The notes under the pieces are model-generated. The model was not told where the DNA came from and searched no databases. It worked only from the letters and a program-made list of their open reading frames with translations. Below are positions 37,111 through 50,939 of a stretch of DNA of 64,000 nt, in pieces (within the stretch, counting starts at the first letter, position 1; the number at the start of each line of letters is the position of its first letter). This stretch comes from Chaunax sp. Z400 (taxonomy: Eukaryota > Chordata > Actinopteri > Lophiiformes > Chaunacidae), in assembly GCA_037577475.1 (NCBI GenBank), contig CM075187.1:23590810-23654809 (forward strand). The letters run 5' to 3'. A program made the translations under genes and the position numbers.

Positions 37111-38872
37111 CAGATGAAGAGCTCAAGTCTAGATAGTCTAAATATAACTAAACAACAGTATTACACTGTCCATCCCTAATGGTTATAGAAGTCAATATTG
37201 ACTGTATTTATAACCTCTGAGATGTTACGTTATTTAATGAGTTTATCCTCAACCAAACGCACCCACTTATCCAATAGATGAGTGAATCTGTTTTGCCTTG
37301 CCTTGGTGTGAAAAGTACAAGCATATATGCAGTGCTGAGCATTGTATAAAGACGCAAGATGGATGTTTCAAAATCAGGACCCAAAAGATCAGGCTTTGTG
37401 TCCCTTATAGGGTTGGGCATTGTTTGCATTTTAATGGTGTCAGTCAGAAGAGGCTATCAACAACAAATACCAATGTGTGACAGAAGGGCGTATCATCTTC
37501 TATCTCGTGGTCCAGTTTCATGAGAAATTTTCCCACCGCTCTGTTTCCATTCCTCAAGCAAGCTTTGAAGCATTTTGTGCATTTTGAAAACCTGCCGCAC
37601 AAATCAGACTTTCCTGCTACAAAGTATTTTTGGATGAACCAAGCCGAAAACTACTTATTAGATTTCATTTTCTCTGAATGGCCACAAATTAAGAAACAGA
37701 CTCTATGCTGTGCATAATAGGTCTACTGTTATTGGTTATATATTTTGAAGCAAGAAAAGAAACAAGTTTTGTATTTTGATTTACACTAAAAAAAATATGC
37801 CGAATGATGGTCAGGGATTCTATGGAAAACCAATTTTCTGGTCTACCACAGGCCCTGTAGCCCTATTGGAAATTTTAACAGGTTCAGTGGGTCCAAAGTC
37901 ACAACTTTGCAACAGCATTACTCTGTAAACCATGGTAAATACTGAATGTATGGGCAACAAGAGTAGTTGACATGATATATCACCTAGAATAATATGAGTG
38001 GTTCTTGATGTTGAGCCTTTGCAAAATCAAATTCATATATGCAATGTAAAGATCAGCTACATTTTTATATGGTGGCCAGATAGGACATGTCTTTTTTTCA
38101 TTCAGAACGTGTGATGCAGATGCAGCAGTGGCCATTCTGAAGCAGTGACACATGGTGCAGCATTACAATGGGCAACAATTTGCATATCATTTCATGTTGG
38201 GGATATTAGATTAATGGCTTGTGACTGGTGTGATGAATACTAATTTAACCTTAAATCATGTCACTGTTCAGAAATCACCAACCTGCCCTGGCAGGAGAAT
38301 AGCTAAGCAGCCAGAGATTTAATAAGGTCAGCTAGCTTCCCTAGCCAAGCTCTTCTCATTTTTAATTTGTTCTAGCCGGTTACGATACTTGTTGTAAATG
38401 TTTGCTATTCCAGGGACTGTTGGCTTCACTACTAGGGACATATGAGTGCACCACAGGGGTTTATGCTGTCTCCATTTACCCTAGCAGACAATAAAATCTG
38501 CAGATAGTCAGGCCAAAAGTAATGGCAAATCTGGGTCTGATAAAAATCATAAATGTGGTTCCCCCCACCCCTCCCCACAATGGCCCCAGTTTGACTCCCT
38601 GCATGTTGGGTCTTGGCCCAGGCAGCTTTTGGAGCCTCGAGATGCAATGATGTTAATGTTGTGTGAAAAGGCTCCAGAGATCATCTGGCAGATCATCATG
38701 CAGTGTTTTAATGTCATCAGAGACTGTTTTGAGTCACCCCAACATGATGTGCAGTAAAACAACATGGATGACATGGACTCTATAAAGGAACCAGACCAGA
38801 ACAGTAGTACTGATTGAGTTTCCTCAAACCTAATGGTCACTTAAAAGCATTTGGTTTGACTTAATTTTTACC

Positions 38873-39345
38873 TCTGTCATGTGGTGTGTTATGTTTTCAC
38901 CTATGTTGGTTGGTTGGTTGGTATGTTTTCACCTATGTTGGTTGGTTGGTTGGTATGTTTGCATTTATGTTGGTTGGTTTGTATGTTTTCACCTATATGT
39001 TTCACATTTGTTTTCACCTATGTTGGTTGGTATATTTTCATCTATGTTTGTTGGTAGGTTGGTATGTTTTCACCTATGTTGGTTGGTATATTTTCATCTA
39101 TGTTTGTTGGTAGGTTGGTATGTTTTCACCTATGTTGGTTAGTTGGTAGGTAGGTTGGTCAGAAGGATTACACAAAAACTATTGAACTCTTCCATGAAAC
39201 TTGGCGGGAGGATGGCTCTTGGACCAGAATAGAACCCATTACAGTTTGGTGTGTATCCGGATAAAGGGGCAGATTCAGGTTTCTTTTTTCCTCTTTCTTT
39301 AACATTGTGTGAGAGGCCGTTTTTCGACAGGGCTATGAGTTTGAT
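38873..39345 (+). repeat. Dispersed fish repeat expanded by an internal minisatellite
   Basis: The left part (acctctgtcatgtggtgtgt then atgttttcacc) and the right part (cagaaggattacacaaaaac, tccatgaaacttgg, tccggataaagggg) are the head and body of the same repeat seen at 26857 and 24890. Where other copies have a short GTTT run, this copy has a long minisatellite. Confidence 0.7.
38890..39160 (+). repeat. TATGTTTTCACC/TTGG minisatellite
   Basis: Units of about 32 bases (tatgttttcacctatgttgg followed by TTGG repeats) are arrayed over about 270 bases. The right half has a 56-base higher-order unit: gttttcacc starts at 39010, 39066 and 39122, and copies 39010-39065 and 39066-39121 are identical base for base. 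Two overlapping + strand frames stay open through it (Gly/Trp/Tyr/Val/Phe-rich) only because of the repeat. Confidence 0.9.
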
Positions 39346-40796
39346 TTTAGATAATGCCTGAATTAAAGGGGACTGGGTATACGTTTACTGAGTGCCATTT
39401 AGTTTTCTTTATTCATCGGGTCTGTTTTCCACAGACAGAGATTTCAGTTCAAAAAGTATATATAATATTTATAACAAAGTTGATTACCAATTTAAAGTGC
39501 CAATGCAGTGTGAAATAAAAGGTGAATGGTATCCACCTCAACAAACCAATACAACAGTACAACCTTCATATACAGTAGAGTTCACTTCTGACACTAACAT
39601 GTTATTTTTTGGCATTTTAAAGATATAGAAACAAAAATAGAAATAGAACTGACAGATTCTGTACCACATCCACATTTACCAGATGTTTTGCTTTCAGTGA
39701 CACTAAAACAGAAAAGCATTGATGCAGCTCAGCTGAAGGCACAGGAGCTCATCATTCCAGTGTCATTAAAAATTACTGAAGTGTACCCTAATAATTATAG
39801 GAAAGGATTTTGAATCAAGCCTTGTTTTACTGGTTGTCCCTAATGAGTACTTAAGCCAATGAATATTCATGTTGGTTTGTCACTAAAAAAGCCATTATGA
39901 GCTCGTAGAAGATGCTGCTATAGAACTATAACAGCACTATATTAGCTCGCATTACATGGCTCCCTATGGTGCAGTAAAGCCTTACTGTATGTTCAAATAA
40001 AAAGTGATAATTTCATTATTGTTTTCCTCTGCTTTAGCCATCATCTGCAATTTACATGAATTTCTAATTCTCGTGCTGCAACACATTTTTTGTACACACA
40101 GGAATGTGTGTCTCATGTCACACATTCTCCTGAGAGTAGCTGGCTAGCCAGGAGTATGAAGGGAGGAGGTCGGAGGGTGTCCATAGGGAGCTGTTTGATT
40201 GATGTGTTTTGGGGGTAGTAGTTTTGAGGATGACGAGGGGATGGAAGCTTGATGGGACGCCGCAGCAGGAGGGAGGCAGTTCTCTTTAGTGGGGGAGGAG
40301 GGGATGGGAGCTTTAACAAGCCCTAGATTGTTAGTGACAGGCAGATACTTCAACACTTAAAGTAGAAGGTTTGATTTAATCACAGAGCTGTCATTTGCTA
40401 TTTGTCTGGCTTGCTCCACCGAGGCCACGGCTGATCAACTGCCTGGTCCCAAGAGAGCCCTTTTTCCCCCTGTAATGTCTAAATCCCCTGCACAAATTAC
40501 AGGCCTGCAACACCTCCCACCACAACCCCCCCTTCTTGCTTCAATCCTGCCACGTTAAGAGACGAAGGCCAGAAAAGGGGCTTGCAAAGAGAGAATGCAG
40601 AATGGAGACAGGTAGTGGAAGAGAGAGAGAGAGAGAGAGCGAGATGGAATGGCCTGAGGGCCACTAAAGATCATTAATAGGACTGTCAGGGAGGTTGCCA
40701 GTTGGTTAGCGTCTCATAAATAAAAAATGAGCTCCTCCCTCCTCGCCCATTCTAGTTCATTAATAATGCCTGCTGTGGCTATTTTGTTGCATCGTA
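39346..40796. other. Intron-like stretch, no gene seen
   Basis: No exon is supported. It is AT-rich to about 40100, then carries purine-rich sequence and a (GA)n run at 40621-40639. Frames here are short and featureless. Confidence 0.55.
40621..40639. repeat. (GA)n microsatellite
   Basis: Nine to ten uninterrupted GA units. Confidence 0.85.
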
Positions 40797-41327
40797 CACT
40801 GTAAAACTTTGCTGTAATTTTACAGTGAAATCTGTGCTTTATTCTACTGTATTAATATCATACAGTGACATGCTGTAAACTGCAGTGCAATCTGGGAGTA
40901 AAAATGCATGATTACAGCATGAATGTCCAAAGTCCATTACAGGAATGTACTGTAAATGTATCTGTAAACATCAGAGCATCATGGGAGGGTGAAAGAAAAG
41001 TGTGGGGACAGAAATTTGAAAATGAAACAGACATGCTACAACCTGCTCAGCCTTTTGACACAGATGCCCAGAGTTGCATTGATAAGGTAAGGTTTGACAC
41101 ATGCTTTGTAGTTAAGTTCAGTTTGTTAAACTGTAAATATACAGCAATCTACTTACAGAAATGTGACCAGTATTGTATGCAAGAATAAAGTAATGAACTG
41201 TATGTTTATTTCTAGTAATATATAGTAATTCTAAAATACAGTAAGAAGCTATAAGAAATAAAGAGCTTTGCAGGTGAAGCTGCTGCCAGTTAATTACTGT
41301 AAATTTACAGTGAAAGGTTTTACAGTG
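40797..41327. mobile_element. 531-bp MITE with CACTGTAAAAC inverted termini
   Basis: The left end CACTGTAAAACTTTGCTGTA is mirrored at the right end by the complement of CACTGTAAAACCTTTCACTG. Both ends continue into a second ATTTTACAGT/ACTGTAAATT motif, and there are further internal TTACAG/CTGTAA copies. The outermost bases are flanked by TA on both sides, which fits a TA target duplication, as in Tc1/mariner-like or related elements. No transposase is present: the 107-codon internal frame (40865-41188) matches nothing I recognise. Superfamily is uncertain. Confidence 0.75.
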
Positions 41328-44300
41328 TACTTAAAAAGGAGAGACAGAGAGATGGAGTATGATGAAGGGGGATTCAGTAATACAGGACCTTTGTCCTCTC
41401 TTTGGTGATCCAATAGGTCAGCCATCCACATAAATGAGTCCCCGCTACCACAGAACGGAGTCAATTAATCCCAAGACCAGAGAGAATGATGGGAGGGATC
41501 AGATAGAAGTATCCAAAATGCCCCATCTATCCCACCCACCTCTCCTCAGCCTCGAGTTTTGGTAGGAAATGAAATTGTAGCAGCTCCGGTCCACTATTCT
41601 CTTGAGATCAGAGGAAAAGAAATCACCACATGGACAGATTGAAAGTGATGAGAGAAGGGGGTTGGTGTTAAACAGAGAGAGGAAGCCGGTTCAGAGGGGT
41701 CACCCTCCAGGTAAAGGCATTGCCTTTTAATTAGTGTGAAAGGATATGATTCTTTAATAAAGGCCAGGGGCCTGGGCACTGTTGAGGCTGATAGTAGTCA
41801 ATTCGGCTCATTAACCCTCCCTCCCGCTCTCCACTCTCGACATGACTCCATCTGAGAAGGTGTAGATAAAAGGCTCAGCCAGGTCACAAAGGACAGGAGG
41901 GATTCTGCTCCAAATACTCACTATCACTCCCTTTTCTTTCACTCCTCTCGCTCTTTCTTTTCCTTTTATCCCGTTCTTATTTCGGCCACCAACATCTTAA
42001 GCCCCTCTGCTTGTCGTGGACTGTGCTCCATCTTTCCAGTGTGAGCTACCTTGGGCAACCGCTGCAGAGGTTATGTTACAGCTTTCATCAGGGGTTTCAT
42101 TATGAAGAGGGCTACAGATGAGCCTTTCTTCTTGCCTCTTTCATTCGCTTGTTTGTTGCAAGCATTAAATCAGCTGATTGATAAGACTGGTGGATACATC
42201 TCCTGACTGTTGTCACATATTCTGAAGAGTACACTGAGAAGCATTTGTTTTCTTTCATCTCATCTTTCTTGCTCGTTATCTTTGGTCTGTTGGTGATGTC
42301 TGGGTGCTTGACCCCCCCCCATCTTCTGCCTGAGTACAAAAAGTTGCAAGTTCTGGCTGACTTCAAACACAATCATTAGAGTGACAGAGGAAAGAGAGAG
42401 AAAGCATGATGGAGAGAATAACAGGAGACCAGCAGCCAGAAAGCCATGATGAATGATTTTATTCATCCCTCCTTCCTGTTCTTGATTAGGAGCCTTTAAG
42501 CTGTGATCGATTGGCCCGCAGACCAGCCTCAAATCAAAGGCAGATACTGTATGTGCTGAGTGCAAGGGAAACACATGGAAGCATTAGAGGCCTGTGGCTC
42601 GGAGGTGCACAGCAAGAGGTTGATTCACTTTGTGCAGGCCAGCTAGGGAATAGGACAACGAGGAGGGGGTTGTGGGGTGATGAAAGACCATGGCAGACAC
42701 AATCTGACGGCTAGAAATGCATGTCTGTACTCCCTGTCAGTACATACACAGATACAGACACAGATAAGCCCAACTTCCCTCCTCTTGTTGCTCCTCTTGT
42801 TGCCTGAGCGGTCATGGGAAGGTGGGATTGTCGACGTTGACATTGCAGGCAACAAAAGGGAGGCTTCATTCCAATCAATGGATCTAAATGCTTAAACTCT
42901 CCATCTTTCAGTTCCCCACACTCTTCCTCACCTCATCCAGTCCCACTTGCATTTTCTGCAACACCTTCCTTCCTCACAGTCTCCATTCACTTGGTATGAC
43001 CCCCGATTTTTGAGATGAACACACTGCAAACAATTTATAATGCCTCTCTAAATAAATCAGACCATTTTTCTCCCCCTCCTCTCTTTTGCCGAGCTGCCAA
43101 AAGAACATTCTGATATGTAATCTTGGTCTGGATTAATGGTAGACAGACAGACACATGTGCACATTTGTTTTCCTGCTCTTGACCTACGATTGAGTTTAGA
43201 GCAGCAGAGAGAGAGAGAGAGAGCAAGAGAAATATCTGCCTTACAACAGATGGTTCTCCTTACGAAGCTGAGATGAAACTCTTTGTGTTAAAAGTGCTCT
43301 TTGGTCTTTTTTGAGTCTCCAATCGCTTCAGGCTCCCCTGCTGGGCTCCATTCCAATATGCTGAAGCCAAATGAGTGCATAGGCATGCATATACGTACAC
43401 ACACACACACTTGCATGTCTGATGAATGGTCTCACCTGTCTTCTCACTTTGAGTTACTGAACAAACTGAATCCCAGTGAAGGCTTATAAACTGTCCTTGG
43501 CATTGTTCTGCCATCAGGCTGGAATAATGGCTCTTGTCAATTCACATTTTAGATAGATATATTGGGTCAATGAATTTTACTTTACAATTCAATCGAAGGG
43601 ATACAAAAGCCAAATTGCCTTAAGTCTTATTGCTGCAAGTAATGGAAAATGTTTTATTCTAATTGTGTTTAATAGGCACAAATAATCTTATTTTTCTCAT
43701 ATGCATCCAGATAATTCAATGTAATAGAAGCAGATATGTTTAAATATTTAGAGATGGGCTACAAAGTGATTTTCATTTGGAGGCTCTAATGAAAGATCAC
43801 TGCACACGTCTCACCCTGCAGCTTGTTAAGAGGGATTTCTGGAGCTTGAATCTGAAAAGGAAATGGGGTGCATCTAGCAGACTAGTCCTGTCTCAGAAGA
43901 GGCGGGGGAGAGTGATTGCATCCCCAGTGATGGCATCACTTCTAAAAAGCGCACACACTTGTGACAAGTAAACTGAAATCATCATTGATATTATTTATTT
44001 TCAAATGTTCCCTGCTTGACAGGCGACATCTTGTTCGGCACATATCCCATGGGAGGCCGCGGTGCTCAACGCTTCTCAGCTCCATCACACACAGACAGCC
44101 GTTCGGTGCTGACACCAAAGCAGCGGGACTCGCTAGAGACTCGCTCTGGAATTTGTTACAATCCTGCACCGCACGAAGAAAACACAAATGCACTCAGCTC
44201 CTTGTTTACACTCATCCAGATCTGTCGCAACGCTTGTCTCCCACCTCAGCATCTGCCACCACACTAGAGAACAAGAGATTGTTTGCCAAAAAGAAAAAAG

Positions 44301-47300
44301 AAAGTCCGTCAAAGATTTGATTTGGGGTTTTTTTTGTGCTGGATAAATGTCAACAAAATTTTAATCCGTGGAAAGGGAGAGTGCTGTAAATGCCAGAACA
44401 CTGACTTCCTGTCTCAATCTGATTTAGAAATGACACATGAAAATCCGAGCACATTGACATGTTCATCAAACCAAAATCTTGAAATGTTTTCCGGAAGCGA
44501 AATCAAATCTTTGTAATTTGTTATTAATCTATTTCGCTTAATCAAACATTTATCCGTATATTGGCTAATGAGCAATGCTAATTGCTGAGTATTACATTAA
44601 GCCCCATTCTATTACCTAATTTTTTTTCAAAGATATGTTTTCTTTGCCAGTTTTCCACTCTAATCAATCACTGGCATCATAGCAGCACTCCCAATTACTA
44701 ACAGCATAAGCTGCCAGCCCTGCCTATCTCAACACAGTCAGGCTCAGTGTCTGTGTGTATGTACAGTATGTGTGCTTGCAGATTTGTTCCTTTGATCGCC
44801 TGGCCCATCCATTCATGTGAACATGGCCTCATTATCAGTCAGTTGCTGTCTGAGCTCAGGGGAGGCAGTGCAGATGAATAAGCGAGCATGGCGATGGGCA
44901 GGTAAACCAGCCATGAGCCAACACCATAGCCAAGATCCCCCCGGCACAGCTCAGCTAACGGAGTCCATTTGTCAAATGTGCCTCCACCGAGGCCTGCCAG
45001 GGAGCACATTACTGGCTGGGGCCCCTGCAGGGATCAATCCTCTGACTCCCAGTCACACTCACTCACCAGGCTTGCCGCCCAAGGTGCTTTCTACAGTCAG
45101 CAGTGACCAGCCCCCAGCCTGCTCTCATTTGATTGGCTCATTAATAAAACAGCCCCCACCCGAGAGCCGGGGACATGCTCCGATGCTCTGGACATCGCTC
45201 TATCCACCTAATGGGCCAGCCGGGAGAGGCCTTAGTCTGCACCCGACTCCCTCACATCCTTCAATGTGTCAGACAAGACAATGCTTGGAAGGATGGAGAG
45301 CTTTGACTGTGTAAAGCCCAGATCATGTTGTCTGTAAGCCCAGACTGGAGCTCAGTATTCACCATAGACCTCAATGTGTCTTCAGTCTGGGCAAGTGCCT
45401 AAGCTTTGCTCCATCAATCCCACTTAGCCTCACTTGGCTAAACTGCCTCAGTTGTGTCTCCTCTCATAATGATTATTGACTGACTTGCATGTGTCACCCT
45501 AAAACTACGGGTTTTTCAGAGATTACCACCATTATCCAGCAAACTCATGTTCGTCCTACGTTGTTTAGCCAAGACAGGATAAATTTGGCTAGTTTTTCTC
45601 TTTTTTTTTCTCCCTCTTGCGGGTTGAGGTCAGATACAAGTTGCTCTGATTTACAGCTGGGCCCCTGGGGAAGAAACACCAGTTTTGTTTGTGTTTTTAT
45701 AGGACGTAAATCTTACAAGAGAGGTGGAGATCCAGCACTAAGGCCTGTGGATCCCTCAGGGGTCTTACAGAGCCCTCACTAAATAAATCTGAATCGAAAA
45801 TACATATGGAGGTGTAAACTGTTCCCATAAAGGAGCACTTGTTCCCTTCAAGGAGTGATTTACTGGTTCTACAGTTTGTCTACTGGATTCTACCCTCAGC
45901 ACATCAACACAGGGAGACATGCAAGAGAGACACAGTTAATGTTAATAAAGTGCATTGACACAAAATGTTTACGTGATGTATCTAGAGCCGTGGAGAAGTA
46001 GCTATGCTTTGGCATTTATCTCTGAACCACCACATGAGGTGGTGGTTTACATTTTCTGGAACTCAATAGCTAGCTTTCCTCTACAGCACTAAAATCAAAC
46101 CTCCAAGAGACCTAAACCTGGGGCTGTTTAGAGAGCAATTTAGTAACCGCTATTACCATGGATATCTGCTTCCTGTTTGGCGGGGAGGGAAAGACAGCAA
46201 GTGGAAAGTGCAAAATTGGTGCCATAATAACGTCAGACACAACTCATGGGGAGAGGTGGCTCTCCTCAATTATTAGCTTAAGGAAATGACCTAGAGATTT
46301 ATGAAAATCCCCAGGTGACTTACAACAGCTCTAGTCACTTCCATATGTGACCCTGAGGGTGAGTGGTTGACAGGGCCCTTCCAGGCCGATTAGGCTCCCA
46401 GGCTCTGGCTGAGAGGCCTGCCTTGTTGGCAGCTGGGGGCCAGGGGAGCATAGCCTCTTGAGCTCAATTGGTAAAGATCACAGATGTAGAGGCCCAATGA
46501 GGACAGCCAGTTGCTGGGTCGCCGCAGTCAGTGAGGCCCTCCTTCTTGACACTGGGTTTACTGTTACCCTCAGTCCCTTGAAGAGGAAATAACAGAGGCT
46601 CCAATTAAAGCTTTAAGACATTAAATAAAAACCCTCTGTAGTTGCTTTTAAAACAGCCCAGTTAATGCTTGTTTGTCTTTATGATGGAACCCCAGACATC
46701 TGCCGTTGCTCTGCTTTCCATTAAAAGGGTATCGAGTGGTTTTGCGTCGAGTTTTTTTTCCCCTGCCACTCGCACAGTCTTTCCCCTGCTTTCCTGCTTG
46801 TGGCTTGATTGCTATATAAACAACCATTTTTATTGCTGAAATACGTACTGTTGGATGAGAGGAAGGCTAGATTTTGTAGACTTTTGACATAGTAAACAGG
46901 TCACCTCTGTGAACATTCGCAGGCTATAATAGGTACACTGTACACTGATTTTACTAATCAGAATACATTTGCAAATTGAAAGGCGTATAAGTTGGGTAGA
47001 GGTCTCATGATGAGCCATGAGACATCCTTGTTTGTAGGTCAAGCGGAGCAAAATAAACAGCTTTAAGTTGTTGGACAAAGTTGATCCCAGTTGACACTGA
47101 AATACTCGAAGTCCAACCAAATATTTAGTACTTTTAGTTCAGTTCTTTATTTATCTTTTTCATAGTATTTTTTTTCCTTAGCTGCATAGTATGATGTCCA
47201 CTTTTCATGCTTTGCTCCTTTTTTGTGTGCGTCACTTAACTCTAATGCAGTGCAGCATGCATGCACTTAGTCAGGGGATTTCTGTTTTATTGAATTTAAA

Positions 47301-50300
47301 TAACCTCTTACATCTTACCGGACAGAGCTGCATTAACATGTTCAGCCTATGTGTGAGGGAAAGGAAATAATAAGCTCAGATAGATTGCACTTTGAGTTTG
47401 GAAAAGGGTGGATTTTAAGCATTCACCCACTTTTTGGTGCATGGAATGAAGCTCAGGAAAGAAGGAAGTTATGATCAACACTCCTGCAGCGTGCCTACAA
47501 AGGCACAAAGGAACAAAAGACCAATATGAAACTGATGTCAAAGGCTCTCAGCTTCTGCCTCTGGAGCTGTATTGGTGTAATTAGCGAGGAAGGCCCTTGC
47601 CCTTGGACCTGCCTTCTATTGAGCGCACCATCCCCGCTGGGGTCTGGCATGAGGAGGCCCATAGCGGCCTGCTTGGGGAATGGAAGGACTGGTCATTGGG
47701 GGTATGTCCCGAGGGAGAACGGGGTTAAAAGTCATGACAGGCCTGTGGTCACATGAACGAGGGAGCTGTGTTGCAAAGAGGGTCTTCTGGCGTCATGACT
47801 GAGCTCCCTGAGCCAAAGTGCCTCATCCATATTACATGCACAAAGGCCCCAGCAGATTAGCAGACATTATGATCAAAATGAATTAAAACTTATCAATTTT
47901 GGGTGGCATATGAGACTTTAGAGAAAATTGGCTTTTGCCAAGAACTGCTGAGAAGACATTTCCCTCTAAGGCTCTTTATAGGTTAAGATATTAAGGTTGA
48001 GAACTTTAACCTCTGATGTGGAAGCCATTAGTTTGGAGGGCAAGAGTCTTCTAGCTAAGAATATGGGATTTAGGGTACTGACACACACAATTATGGGCTA
48101 CAATGGAAACCATCTGACTGGTGTTAATGTCTTAACTCATTTGGGGGGACTTTTTGTCCACACTGTCTGAGGTCTGATAACTAGAGTGGGAGTAAAAATC
48201 TGTTTTTTTTTATCCTGTTGTAACTTTCCAGAGTCCTCACATATGAACTCAATAATGAGTAATAATATGGCCTCAGGCGGACTATACTTTATATAGAATA
48301 ATGAGATGTGATCGAATGAAGACAATTTACCGTTGATGTGCTGTAAATGGCTGAAATCTAATCATTTTCTCTGTCTCTTCATCATTAATTTGTCCTTAGC
48401 TGGATGATATACCACAGGACTCCTCATGCTTCCAGTATAAAGGAAGTATTCTTTAGTCAAATGCCAAACAAGAGCACAACATGGGTAGTGTATGAAAAGG
48501 GGCATGATGAAAAGAGGGATTCACAAGCTTGACTTGTTGGTTGATTCAAGGGGAAAAAGTTCATGCGTGTGGTGTGAGAAGCATTTCTTGTGAAATATTC
48601 CAGCCTCGCCCGTTTACAGTTTTTACCCTGGTTCTATCTTTGGCTCTTGGTTTGGTGGGGTCGGCAGCCACGGTTCACCTGACAGCAATTAGATGATTTG
48701 TGGTTTATTTACCTTGAGTTTTCCAAGCAGACTGGAGTTTTGGGCAGCTATAAAGTTTGCCACTCATTCAGTGAGGACATCAACTTAAACAGCTGGCGTC
48801 TCAGTCCGTAATTACATTTGACATCACCCACTGGAATCTGCATTTTTGATCATAATGTGATATTCCTAACTGGATTTGAATTCATTTACTTACTGACTCG
48901 TATTTTGTGACGGGGACTTTTTCATTTGATGGATGCTTGTTTCCTGCCTTAACTTAGAGTAATATTAGATTACTCTGCTTCTCTTAGTGCTGTGTATGCC
49001 ACATTTAAAGACTAGACAGCTTAATCATGAGAAAGTCATTGAAACAGTATTATGTGGCAACAGTCCGTGCACACTGTGAGTTGAAAACATTTCGTTATCA
49101 CTTCATAAAACTCACTGATGTTATCAACCATCCAGTCTTCGTGCTTTCTTTATTAGAAACACAGCTGAAAATGGGCCAAGGTCACAAAAATCTGCAGCAT
49201 ATCCTCTTTTGAGGAGGGAATAGGCTTTACACGGGGAATGAGGAGGACAATGTTCTTATTCCGTAGTCCCCACCAGACGAAACTGTGAATCAATAAAACC
49301 GCACGGAACGTTTTAATCTACCCACCACCATCTTAGCCTCTGTTTTCAGCATGAGGGTAGCCGGCAGCCATTTTGTTTTCCCGTTTTCCTGAATGGCTCC
49401 TGTGAAAAGCAGCCGCTTGTGCATGGAGTTAATTAAGCCATAGATTTTGAGCCATAATTGATTAAATCATAGAGTCAAAATAGAAATTGCCGGGCCCCAG
49501 CAGCTGTGTCTTACTGAATTAAAACCAGTGGCATCCTCTGCTGGTGAAAGGATATGTTAATAAGGCCTTGAATGCAATCAGATTGTGTTGTTTTTGTCCT
49601 TTCTGAGCCTGTGTACTCCTTTTTTTTCCCCCTAACACTTTTCCTCAAGGGGTCTTATTATACACTTCTGTAACACTACAGGGTTAGTGTGCAACGCAGT
49701 GGGAAGCCAAAAGACCCTCCCCCCCCCCAGCTCCCTTAAATCTGTCAAAGCATCTGCCTCATCCACCCAGACAAATCCTTTGACGTGTGGGGCTAAAGAG
49801 CAGGCCTTGTATCATTCATGAATGCTGGTCGATTTCCATAACTGACACGACGCTGAGTTACTGCTGGGAGCACTTGTGCCCACATTCAGTCCCCCACAGA
49901 CACATTCGGCAGCATATGGTGACCGTGGAGACGTTGCATGTGCACAACTGTGCTCCAGCATGAACCGTGAACAATCATGCACACACACTCATTCGTTTTC
50001 CTCCTTGACACGACGACAATGTTGCACACGTAAGATTACAATGTGAAATTGGAATTTGCGGGAAGTTTATGCAGGGATTTATACTATATGTACTAAGTGT
50101 CCTGTGTGTTTTCCATCATCTCTCTTATTCGCTGTCCTTCGTCCGCCCACTCTCTCTGCTCTTTTCCCTTGCTGACCCTATCTCTGCAGTGCTGTAGTAT
50201 AGGGAGGTAATGATGAGAAATGGAGTCATAATGCCAGTTGTTAAACCTCAGGCCGCACAACAAATGTGCTTGAGAGACCCTGCATTTGTCTTGGAATGGA

Positions 50301-50939
50301 TTAGGTCTTTGCTCTGGTAACCCCATATTTAATCTCACTCCAGTCTCTGCCAGCAGCTCTCTGTTTCTCATGGTAACAAATATTCTGTCGTTTTCTCCTC
50401 TTTATATCTTTAACCACTGCTGTACCTGAACGACTGGAGAGTCTTCTCTTGTCTGTTTTTGTTTTTTTGTTTTGGATTGGAGAATAAAATCCTTATCTTT
50501 GACAGTGGTTGTTATCTGTGTGACTTGAATGTCAGACACACATTAAAAAAGGCTTGTTTTGTTAGCGTTGGTTGTACTTAGACAGCTCATGGACGTCATT
50601 GCTCACATTTAAGAGTCCTCCTTAAGCTCAGACATTATTCATTCTCCCCAACAGCTCAGTACCTACTCAATAGTTATTTTCTGCATATTGCCATGTGGTC
50701 GAGAGCTTTGTAATATTCTATAATGGGAGATCGGACGCTGTCGTTAGGTTTTCTTTACTTTCTTTTATGAATTTTATATGTATATAATTCTGTACTATCA
50801 TTCTGTGTTCACACCAATAAATTGCATCAGTTCTCTTCATCATCCTGGCCACATAGCGTAGCCGTTGCCTTGACTTTAATTGTAGTGAGTGCTTCAACAT
50901 GTATGGTGTAATTAATTATACATTTTTATTTACTTTTAC
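41328..50939. other. Intron-like stretch, no gene seen
   Basis: No coding exon is supported over 9.6 kb. The 165-codon + strand frame at 44817-45314 is Pro/Ser/Leu/His-rich, without domains or splice context. Simple sequence includes a C run near 42310, a (GA)n run at 43206-43222 and a C run near 49722-49730. A 9-bp hairpin occurs at 46025-46047 (aaccaccac, five-base loop, gtggtggtt). The block 44510-44720 is dense in homeodomain-like TAAT cores and may be a conserved enhancer. Confidence 0.55.

Larger units (their letters stand above)
33261..38872. other. Intron-like stretch, no gene seen
   Basis: No coding exon is supported. It contains a 10-base G run at 33372-33381, a short telomere-like CCCTAA run at 34189-34204, an ACAC/ACAT microsatellite at 35079-35106 and the dispersed repeat fragment at 37015-37110. 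The block 33738-33915 (CpG-retaining, with several ATTA/ATAAA motifs) is a candidate regulatory element. Confidence 0.55.

Noticed and set aside
38879..39142. 87- and 75-codon Trp/Tyr/Val/Phe-rich frames that look like membrane repeats
   Set aside because: They are translations of the minisatellite in two frames. The periodicity is in the DNA.
38890..39160. Regular repeats resembling a CRISPR array
   Set aside because: Units are contiguous with no unique spacers, in a vertebrate genome, inside a dispersed repeat.
40865..41188. 107-codon frame inside the MITE
   Set aside because: No transposase similarity visible, and the element has the size and ends of a non-autonomous copy.
44817..45314. 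165-codon + strand frame
   Set aside because: Pro/Ser/Leu/His-rich translation typical of GC-rich non-coding DNA, with no family resemblance and no flanking exons.
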